From positions 1-10,436 of the forward strand of contig CAZOIA010000192.1 of NCBI GenBank assembly GCA_964579675.1: a stretch of 10,436 bases of DNA, written 5' to 3'. Below, piece after piece: positions 1-7,900 of this stretch. A program made the translations under genes and the position numbers. A model generated the notes under the pieces. It saw nothing but the letters and a program-made list of their open reading frames with translations, was not told the origin of the DNA and did no database searches. Numbering within the stretch: the first letter of the stretch is position 1; each line of letters opens with the position of its first letter. This DNA is from CAZOIA01 sp964579675 (lineage in GTDB: Bacteria > Planctomycetota > Phycisphaerae > UBA1845 > PWPN01).

Positions 1-75
1 CAGCCCACAATGCCGCCTTTGCTCTGTCCGCCCGTACCTGCCGTGGAGGAACCCTTCAACCACAGGCGCGAAGCC

Positions 76-81
76 AAGGAG
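76..81 (+). promoter_or_regulatory. Ribosome binding site that decides the start of the three-domain gene
   Basis: AAGGAG lies directly before three consecutive in-frame ATG codons at 82, 85 and 88. Only the third has normal spacing (6 nt), so 88 is the preferred start. The protein then begins with MSQTPSAG and runs into a hydrophobic signal segment. The ATG at 10, also in frame, has no such motif before it. Confidence 0.7.
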
Positions 82-87
82 ATGATG

Positions 88-3000
88 ATGAGTCAAACCC
101 CATCCGCCGGAACCGCCCGAATCTTGTGCTTCACCTCACTGCTGGTCGGTGGGGGCGCTCTGCTAATGACCTGTCCCTCGGTGCCCGCCCAGGAAACCCG
201 ACCGGTGGGCAAAACGCTGGAAGACCAACAGCGCAATGCCGTTTTGCTCGGTGATTACGATTACACGAAATACTCGATGTCGTTTACCGGCTATACCGGT
301 CAGGACCGCCAGCGGGTGGCTTTCTTGAGCTGGCAGCACGCGGTCAGAACGCGCGTCGGCCCTCGTGGGAGTTACAAAGCCGGTCTGACTATACTGCCCG
401 AGGGCCGCCTGGTGCTGGCTGCCTGCCGCAGCAATAATGACCCGGACCCCACCAAAAGGCGATTCGTCATATCCGTGTACGAATCCGCTGATCAAGGACT
501 CACCTGGCAGGATATCGGAAAAACGCCCCTGCTCGGAAAAGAGCCCAGTCTGACCGCTTTGCCTGACGGCTCGCTCGTGCTGTCCGCACAGAAGGACTAC
601 TTCGGCCCGGGGGCCAAACTGGATGAGATTTACATCTCCCGTTCCCCAGACGGCGGCCGAACCTGGGACACGCAAATCCTGCCCGGTGGTGATTACCCCA
701 GGAACATGATCATAGAACCGGACGGGACTTTGTTGATGATTCGAGCGCTCGCAACCGGCGGGATCACGAGCAAGGGGAGCCCGAACCTCCAACTCTGTCG
801 CTCCAAGGATGGCGGGAAAACGTGGCAGTTTTCCGAAGGGATCGTCGATTGGGACTACTCGCAATTCGCAGAAGTGTCAGCGATTCGCTTCAAGAGCGGC
901 CGCCTTCTGGCCGCCCTGCGCCGACAGATTCCCGGGACCCGCGGCCATGGATTTGAGGATACCGTGCTTACGGAATCCTCGGATGAGGGGAAACATTGGT
1001 CCAAACCCCGGGATATGGTCAACACGGCTGAAGTGCACGTTTACCTGACGGAGCTGAAGGACGGCCGGGTGCTGGCCACCTACTCCAACTACCATCTCCC
1101 CTGGGGCGTCTACGCGATTGTCAGCAAGGACGAAGGCAAATCCTGGGACCTTGATCATCCGATTCAGTTGGCCCTCTCTGCCGACCACTACAACGGTTGG
1201 CCCGTCACTTTGCAGCTTGCGGACGGCAGCCTGATCACATCCTATGCGATTACCGCTTACCTGAAGCAACCGCCGGAAACAACCGTTACCGAGGTCGTCC
1301 GGTGGAAGATGCCCGCGGTGGATCTGGCGGTGGTGAAAGACAACGCGGTCGCCGGCTGCCAGGGGCCGACTCATGATGGGGAACGCACGGACCACCCCGG
1401 CTCCCGCGTCGATCAAGCCTTGTCGCGGATGACGCTCGACGAGAAGGTCGGCATGCTGCTCATGGTCCAGTTGGACAAGGCCACGCTGGAGCCGTTCTTG
1501 AGAGATTTCCACTGCGGCTCGCTGCTGGTCTGGGGGAACATCAATCCCATCCATGATGCAGCGGAACTCTGCGCCCTGGCGAACCAGGCCCAGGGGCTGT
1601 CACTGAAACACCGTTCTCTGCCCGTGTGGCTGCACGGGTGGGCACCGGGGCTGGGCTGGGAACCCGACTGGATCAGCAGGGCGGCGCGCAGGGTCGGCCC
1701 CGAGGAGGTGCGGCAAGCGGCGGCGGTTTTCGGCCGCCGATGGCGGGCGGTCGGGCTGCACAACCTACCCCAACCCTGCCTGAACGTACCCCTGCACCCC
1801 ACGGGTATCATGCTCGACTGGGCGATCTCCACCGATCCCGAGGTGGTCTCGCGTTATGGCCTCGCGTTGACCCGGGGCGTCCTATCCGCCGGCTGCGGGA
1901 CCATGGCCCAGCATTTCCCCGCCCATGGGGCGGCCGCCCTCGACAGCCACACCGCCTTCCCCGTGGTCGATCTGCCCGCCGACGAACTCTGGCGGGATCA
2001 TCTTGCCTGCTATCAAGCCTGCTTTGACGCCGGGTGCACGACCCTGTGCACCGCGCATCTGGCCTGCCTGGCGCTGGACCCGGACCGCACACAGATAGCC
2101 ACCACCTCCCGGCGGGTTCTGACCGATTTCCTCCGCGGAAAGATGGGATTCCGGGGAATCGCCATTGCCGATGCCCTCGAAATGCGCGGGTTTCGCAAGA
2201 ATGGACCTCTCGAACAGGTCGCCGTTGACGCGGTCATCGCCGGCTGCGATTCGCTCTGCATCGTGGAACCGGAGAACGTGCAGCCGGTTTTCACCCACCT
2301 TTTGCAGGCTGCCAGGCAGGGCAAGATCACGCCCGAGCGGCTGAACGAAGCGGTGAAGCGGAACCTGGAGTTCATGGCGTGGCTGGGCCTGTTCGAGGAC
2401 CCGATGGTATCAGCCGAGGACGCCCTCAAGCTCCTGGAGAACGAGGCCGACAATGCGTTGCTGAGAAAGGTGACCGGCCGGAGCGAGCCGGAGGCGATCA
2501 CCACCACCGAGCAGGATCCGCCGCAAACCGCTCCGTCCGCTCCGGCAACCACGCGATTTGGCATCAGCGCCGACGCTCACTTGATGAAAAGTGCGCCGCC
2601 TGAGCACGAGGCTTTCTTTCGCCGGTTCGTCGATGCCATGGTCGGATGGAAGCCGGATTTCGTCATTGATCTCGGGGATTTCGCGTGCCAATGCCCGGGG
2701 GGCAAGACGACGCCTGCAATGCACGATTGCCAGCTCGAAGGTCTGAAACGCCATTTCGCCCTATGGGGCCCGCTGCCGGGCCCTTACCACCACGTCTTGG
2801 GCAATCACGACGTCGGATGGATCATGGGCGGAGAAGAGACCATCACGCCCCGGGACCTCTACGAGCATGATCATCGAGGTGAAGACATTACGAAGGACGA
2901 GTTCCTGGCCGTGACGGGGACCCCCAGCCGGTACTATTCCTTTGACGTCAAGGGATACCATTTCATCGTTCTGGACGGGAACAATCGCAGAGACGATTCA

Positions 3001-3546
3001 TCCACACCGGCCGGTCGTGACGGCGTCGAGGGCACTTATTGGATCGATGCCGCGCAGAAGGCATGGCTGGCTCGTGACTTGGCGGCCAACCGGCGAAAGC
3101 TCAAGCTGGTGTTCTCCCACGAGGAGCTGCACCACACGCCGGTGGAGGGCTCCCGCGAAGGCGGGGATCGACCATTCCCGCGAGTGGGCAAGGAAGTCTC
3201 CTACATCGACAATGGATGGCAGATCAGGGAGATGCTCCGCACGGACGGCAGGGTCCTCGCGTGCTTTGCGGGCCACAAGCATCGCAGTCGATGGACGGTT
3301 CATGGCGGCGTCAACTATATCACGCTGTCCGCCGTGCACTGGGGCGGCAGTTACGCGAAGGTAACCCTGTCCGACAAGTTGTGCATCGAGGGAGTAGGAA
3401 ACCAAAGAAGCTATACGCTAACTATGGAAGGTCCTTGGCCCGGTGGGGACGTGGGCGAAAGTAATCAGGTGCCCCTTGCGTTCCCATTCCACAAGAAGGA
3501 GCCCGTGCAATGCGCATCCCAAGAACGAATCGTCGGCGGTTCCTGA
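88..3546 (+). CDS. Exported three-domain protein: BNR/sialidase-like, GH3 (NagZ-like) and calcineurin-like metallophosphoesterase
   Basis: The product is 1152 aa and probably acts outside the cytoplasm on glycans and phosphoesters. A signal peptide (residues 1 to about 35) has a hydrophobic core and a likely signal peptidase I site after VPA. Residues about 90-415 form a propeller with five Asp-boxes (SxDxGxTW type) at 132-140, 185-193, 238-246, 296-304 and 345-353, as in exo-sialidases. Residues about 440-770 match the GH3 barrel: QHFPAHG at 608-614, the DSH dyad at 619-621 (NagZ acid/base type) and nucleophile Asp695 in ADALEM. A Pro/Thr-rich linker follows. Residues about 822-1105 carry a full metallophosphoesterase set: DxH (829/831), GD (863-864), GNHD (905-908), His1011 and GHxH (1062-1065). 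Single-domain relatives are usually about one third of this length, so this looks like a fusion. The frame is open throughout. The 3' end overlaps the oxidoreductase start. Domain calls are firm; the substrate, and whether the first two domains are active, are uncertain. Confidence 0.85.
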   Translation: MSQTPSAGTARILCFTSLLVGGGALLMTCPSVPAQETRPVGKTLEDQQRNAVLLGDYDYTKYSMSFTGYTGQDRQRVAFLSWQHAVRTRVGPRGSYKAGLTILPEGRLVLAACRSNNDPDPTKRRFVISVYESADQGLTWQDIGKTPLLGKEPSLTALPDGSLVLSAQKDYFGPGAKLDEIYISRSPDGGRTWDTQILPGGDYPRNMIIEPDGTLLMIRALATGGITSKGSPNLQLCRSKDGGKTWQFSEGIVDWDYSQFAEVSAIRFKSGRLLAALRRQIPGTRGHGFEDTVLTESSDEGKHWSKPRDMVNTAEVHVYLTELKDGRVLATYSNYHLPWGVYAIVSKDEGKSWDLDHPIQLALSADHYNGWPVTLQLADGSLITSYAITAYLKQPPETTVTEVVRWKMPAVDLAVVKDNAVAGCQGPTHDGERTDHPGSRVDQALSRMTLDEKVGMLLMVQLDKATLEPFLRDFHCGSLLVWGNINPIHDAAELCALANQAQGLSLKHRSLPVWLHGWAPGLGWEPDWISRAARRVGPEEVRQAAAVFGRRWRAVGLHNLPQPCLNVPLHPTGIMLDWAISTDPEVVSRYGLALTRGVLSAGCGTMAQHFPAHGAAALDSHTAFPVVDLPADELWRDHLACYQACFDAGCTTLCTAHLACLALDPDRTQIATTSRRVLTDFLRGKMGFRGIAIADALEMRGFRKNGPLEQVAVDAVIAGCDSLCIVEPENVQPVFTHLLQAARQGKITPERLNEAVKRNLEFMAWLGLFEDPMVSAEDALKLLENEADNALLRKVTGRSEPEAITTTEQDPPQTAPSAPATTRFGISADAHLMKSAPPEHEAFFRRFVDAMVGWKPDFVIDLGDFACQCPGGKTTPAMHDCQLEGLKRHFALWGPLPGPYHHVLGNHDVGWIMGGEETITPRDLYEHDHRGEDITKDEFLAVTGTPSRYYSFDVKGYHFIVLDGNNRRDDSSTPAGRDGVEGTYWIDAAQKAWLARDLAANRRKLKLVFSHEELHHTPVEGSREGGDRPFPRVGKEVSYIDNGWQIREMLRTDGRVLACFAGHKHRSRWTVHGGVNYITLSAVHWGGSYAKVTLSDKLCIEGVGNQRSYTLTMEGPWPGGDVGESNQVPLAFPFHKKEPVQCASQERIVGGS
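3494..3501 (+). promoter_or_regulatory. Ribosome binding site for the oxidoreductase, inside the preceding gene
   Basis: AGAAGGAG sits 8 nt before the ATG at 3510, within the last 20 codons of the upstream gene. Its position supports the 3510 start and suggests translational coupling between the two genes. Confidence 0.75.
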
Positions 3547-4874
3547 AGAACGCCACGCATGCAGCCGTCGGCATGGCCATTGGAACCACGGTCGCGCCGT
3601 CCAGAACCCGGGCGGCTCCGACGGCCAGGAGCAGGAAGTTCGTCATCGGCCTCATGGGTGCGGGCGAACGCGGGGCATGGTTCATCACCGACGGGCTGGT
3701 CAAGCGCCCCGACGTGGAGGTGGCCTACGTCTGCGACGTGGACGAGAACCGGATGAACAAGGTGGCCCGAACGGTTGAGGAACGCCGGGGTACGAAGCCG
3801 AAGGTGGTAAAGGACTTCCGGCGCATGCTCGACGACAAGGACGTCCACGCCGTGTTCAACACGACGCCGGATCACTGGCACGCCCTGGGGACGATCTCGG
3901 CCTGCCAGGCGGGCAAGGACGTCTACGTGGAGAAGCCGGCCTCGCACAACATCTGGGAAGGGGGCAAGATGGTGGAGGCGGCGCGGAAGTACGATCGCAT
4001 CGTCCAGCTCGGCTCCCAAACCCGCAGCGCCCCCTACGCCCGGGCCGCCGTCGAGTACCTTCGCTCCGGCAAGCTCGGGGACATCCACCTGGTCCGCGTC
4101 CTGAACATGAAGACGCGACCCACCATCGGGAAAAAGCCCGACGGGCCGGTGCCCCCGGGCGTCGATTACGATGCCTGGCTGGGGCCCGCTCCCTTGCGCC
4201 CCTTCAACCCCAACCACTTCCACTACAAGTGGCACTGGTTCTGGGACTACTCCGGCGGCGACATCATCAACGACGGTGTGCATCAGATCGACGTCGCCCG
4301 ATGGTTAATCGGGAAGGATTATCCCAAGGCGGTCTCAGCGACGGGCGGGATTCTCTCGTTCGATGACGATCAGGAAACGCCCGATACGCAGGTTGTCACC
4401 TGGGATTACGACGACATGACGCTGGTGTTCGAGCTGACGCTGTGGACGCCGTACATGAAGAAGACGGACTTCGGCTTTCGCAACACGGACGCGCTGCCCG
4501 ATTGGCGTTTTAACGCGACGAAGGTCGAGGTGTACGGTACGAAGGGCATCATGTTCATGGGCCGGCAGGGTAACGGATGGCAGGTCTTTGATGCCGACCA
4601 CAAGGAGATCGCCTCCGGTCCGGGCCGCCGTCCCTACGAGGTGCACGTCGACAACTTCTTCGAGTGCGTCGAATCGCGCGCCAGGCCGAACGCCGACATC
4701 GAGGAAGGCCACCGCTCCACGATTCTGTGTCAGACGGGGAATATCTCCTACCGGCTGGGCGGACGGAAGCTGAAATTCGACGGCAAGACGGAGACCTTCG
4801 TCAACGACGCAGAGGCCAACAGACTGGCTAAGCGCGTCGGACGCGAGCGGTGGATCGTGCCGGAGCAGGTCTGA
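3510..4874 (+). CDS. Tat-exported Gfo/Idh/MocA family NAD(P)-dependent oxidoreductase
   Basis: This 454-aa protein probably oxidises or reduces a sugar, inositol or related polyol with a nicotinamide cofactor. It starts with a twin-arginine signal (NRRRFLK, residues 7-13), a short hydrophobic stretch and a likely cleavage region after RAA near residue 36. Folded, cofactor-loaded export is therefore expected. The Rossmann fold shows GAGERG (50-55), matching GxGxxG. Asp76 ends the second strand (VAYVCDVD) and could contact the ribose. The family EKP motif is at 141-143. The C-terminal alpha/beta domain contains DYDAWLGPAP (219-228) and HYKWHWFWDY (238-247). GDIINDGVHQIDVARW (250-265) includes the conserved His258 and Asp261. 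This arrangement is typical of the large paralogous family in Planctomycetota and Verrucomicrobiota. The length is normal and no key motif is missing. It overlaps the upstream gene by 37 nt and sits among glycan-active proteins, so a released sugar is the likely substrate (inference). Confidence 0.93.
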   Translation: MRIPRTNRRRFLKNATHAAVGMAIGTTVAPSRTRAAPTARSRKFVIGLMGAGERGAWFITDGLVKRPDVEVAYVCDVDENRMNKVARTVEERRGTKPKVVKDFRRMLDDKDVHAVFNTTPDHWHALGTISACQAGKDVYVEKPASHNIWEGGKMVEAARKYDRIVQLGSQTRSAPYARAAVEYLRSGKLGDIHLVRVLNMKTRPTIGKKPDGPVPPGVDYDAWLGPAPLRPFNPNHFHYKWHWFWDYSGGDIINDGVHQIDVARWLIGKDYPKAVSATGGILSFDDDQETPDTQVVTWDYDDMTLVFELTLWTPYMKKTDFGFRNTDALPDWRFNATKVEVYGTKGIMFMGRQGNGWQVFDADHKEIASGPGRRPYEVHVDNFFECVESRARPNADIEEGHRSTILCQTGNISYRLGGRKLKFDGKTETFVNDAEANRLAKRVGRERWIVPEQV

Positions 4875-4919
4875 TCCGACCTCGAAGGACGCCGGGATTG
4901 GATATCCGCCGCAAACGGC

Positions 4920-4925
4920 AGGGAG
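4920..4925 (+). promoter_or_regulatory. Ribosome binding site for the lyase-like gene
   Basis: AGGGAG lies 5 nt before the ATG at 4931. It selects this start over the in-frame ATG at 4850, which lies inside the oxidoreductase gene and would place a charged 27-residue extension before a clear signal peptide. The rest of the 56-nt gap (4875-4930) shows nothing else recognisable. Confidence 0.7.
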
Positions 4926-4930
4926 CCCCG

Positions 4931-7900
4931 ATGCCAGGTTCAACCATCGTTTACCAGTTTTTCTTCTCATGGGTCGTCGTGGTGGCCTGGCTCTCGAGCG
5001 CCGGGCGGGCCGCCGATCCGGGGGCTCTGCCCCCGCAGGCTGAGTTGCGCGTCACCCTGGATGCGCCCGGCACCGTAATCGCCTGCCCGCCGACGGAGAC
5101 CTACGAGGCCGTGGCAAGCCGTCTCGCTGACGGCCTGGAACGCTTGACGGCCCGACGCCCGCGGCTCGTGGCGGACACCGGTTCGCCCGGCGAGCTGGGT
5201 GCCGGCCCGATCCTCGTTCTGGGAAACCTGATGGACGGTCGTCTGGCCCGGTCGCTGTACCTTCAGGCGTATGACTTCACCGACCACGCCTGGCCCAGCT
5301 CGGGCGGCCGCGTCGTGCGGACCATCCGCGATCCCTTGGGGACGGGGGCGCACGTGGTCATGGTCGGCGGCAGCGATGTTGACGGCGTGGCGGCGGCGGC
5401 GAACGAGTTGATCTCGATCATTGAGCAGAATGGGCCGACAACGGGATACCTGAACCGAGTCAGGCTGGGACGCTGGGCCGAGCCCATCGAAAGCCACACG
5501 AAAGACCTTCTGGGCAACGACGACGGGATCTGGTCCCGCAGCGGCGGGTCTGGGAGCTGGAACTACATGATCGAGATCGCCCGGGCCGGTCTCGGCTATC
5601 TCCGCACGGGCAACGAGGCCTACTTGCCCGTTTTCAAACGGGAGCTGCGCTACTGGTTCGACCACGACGTGTACCACCCCAAGGACGATGCGCCGCAGAT
5701 GCTCCACGGCCGCCTGTACACGCTCGTCCTCGTCTGGGATCTGCTCCGCGATCATCCGTCGTTCAGCGCCGAGGACCGGCACAAGTTCGATGAGGACTTC
5801 CTCTTCGTCTTCTCCTCCGGCGAGGGCCCCGGGCGGATTGCGTCTCAAAGCCGGCGAACCCTCGTTCGGGGCAACCACGGCACCCGCGCCGGCCTGGACG
5901 CGTTTTTCGGTGGACGCTTCTTCGCGCGACGTTTCGCCCTGCCCGAAGCGCAGGAATGGCTCGAGGTTGGGCAGCGCTACTTCGCGCCGCAGATGACGTC
6001 GGCCAAGCCCGTTTGTGATTCCTGGGGGCATCAGTGGGCGGCGTCGTTGTACAACACGCTGGTCTACGCGATGGCTTCCGGCAAGCAGGAGTACTTCGAT
6101 TCCGAACCGCTCAGACTCGCGGCCGAGCGGGCCCTCATCGCTCACCCCAACGGCGAGGGTCCCCTGGGTTATCTGTCGGCCTGCGCGGTGGCCACCGCCC
6201 AGACGGGATATCTCAGTCTGTGGGAGAGCGCCGACCACATCGGGCGCCGCGGGGCCGAGATGCTCGGCCAAGGGGACGAGCACCTGCGCAGTTTCTGCAC
6301 GGGTGCGCCAATCACAAAGCGAGATGATCTTCTCGGCGTGGCGGTTGCTCCCGTGGACCGACTCTGGTACGAGACCATAGACGCGGCTGGCTTCAACCCC
6401 GGCGGATTGTTCCAAGCCGGCACCCCGCGTGACGCGTGCTTTGACAAGGCTTCGATCCGCGAGGGGTGGACGGAGCGGGACTTCTACCTGTTATTCGACG
6501 GCATCTCGGGCGGCCATCACTCCTTCCAGGACGGCAACTGTATCGTGCGTTTGTGCGAAGGCGGCCCTTCGTGGCTCGGCACGGGAGAGAGTTATAACAC
6601 CTCGGCCACCGTGCGATCGCAAAATGGTCTGTTCGTAGCCCTTGACGGCGCGGGCCCGGGTCGGCTCCACCGTTACGCGCGGCTGCTCTACGCGGGCTGG
6701 GCCGGCTCCTACCTCGCCGTCGCCGCTGCGCTGGAAGGGGTGGGCGAGGTGGACTGGCAGCGCCACATTGTCCGGAAGCGCGGCCGGTGGACGCTCGTCA
6801 TCGACCGGGTGGTGGCCCGGCAGGCTGGCGAGATGCTGGCCGAGCGCCATTGGTACGTCCGCGGAGCCGTGACGGCCCGAACCGACGGCCTGGTGAGTGA
6901 ACAACCGTTTCAAGAAGCACCCCGCTGCCTGCACCTTCAAACCGCGGGCGTGCCGACTGAAGGCATGGCCGGCACCAGCGACCGCACCGAGGCGGTCCGC
7001 CTCCGTGCGATCCCGGATCGTCCGTTTGAGCTGAGTACGCTGCTTCACGTCAATCAACATGCCGACAAGCCGGACTTTCGGCTCATGAAGACCGGGCTCG
7101 GCTGGCGTGTCGATTCGGGCGCCGACACCGAGGTCGTGATCGTCGCCCCGCCGGGCCGGGACGGGGTGACCGTGCTGACCCAACAGGGCAGTACGAGGAT
7201 TGGCCATGCGTTCGTCACCTCCATGCCCGCTTTCGCCGACGCGCTGCAACCAGAGGCCGGCCCCGGCGGTGAAACACTGGCGCTACACCCGACAGCCCCA
7301 CCGGCTACCCTCGGCTGGCAATCCTTCCCCGTGGGTAAGGAGTGCGTCACGGCAGTTGCCGTCGGCCAGGACGGCCGGCTGGCAGCCGGCGACGCCGCCG
7401 GCCAGGTGGTGCTCTTCTCGCCGGCGGGAGCCGAGTTGGCCCGTGTGCAACTGCCGAGCCGGGTGCTCGCCCTGCACTTTTTGGGCGACGACCTGCTCGT
7501 CGGCCAAGAGCGCGGCGCCTTGACCCGCCTCGGGCCGGACGGCAGCGAACGCTGGCACGTGGTGATCCCCTACGTGCCTATGGCGTGGCCGTACTGGAGC
7601 GAGTACCGCAGCCGGGTGCGCGAGATCACCTCAGCGGACATCGACGGCGACGGCGAGGAGGAAATCCTCATCAGCAACTCCGACCGGCGCGTCTATGCTT
7701 TCACCGGCCAGGGTGAGCCGAGATGGAAAGCCTCGGTCGAGTGGGGCGTGTACACGGCCATGACGGTTGGGCGGCACCGCGACGGCTTTGGCTTGTACGG
7801 GGGGACGTCGCAGCCTTCGATGCACGGCTGGTGCATCGTCTTCGGCGCGGACGGCAAGGTGGCCCGACACTATTCCCGTCCCGACCTGGTGTCATGGTCC

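Noticed and set aside
10..87. N-terminal extension of the first gene to the ATG at 10
   Set aside because: There is no Shine-Dalgarno sequence before it, and it would put 26 mostly polar residues before a normal signal peptide. A strong ribosome binding site exists at 76-81.
160..200. Possible lipobox around Cys in LLMTCPS of the first protein
   Set aside because: Met-Thr before Cys does not fit the [LVI][ASTVI][GAS]C consensus, and a good signal peptidase I site (VPA) follows.
3465..4283. 272-codon minus-strand open frame
   Set aside because: It mirrors the oxidoreductase gene, whose motifs are unambiguous. The antisense product is Val/His/Asp-rich without a fold signature.
4850..4930. Alternative start of the lyase-like gene at 4850
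   Set aside because: It overlaps the oxidoreductase end and adds an Arg-rich stretch before an obvious signal peptide, whereas 4931 has a correctly spaced AGGGAG.
4967..6415. 482-codon open frame on the minus strand
   Set aside because: It is antisense to the lyase-like gene. Its protein is Arg/Val/Gly-rich with no recognisable domain. Such open frames are common opposite GC-rich genes.
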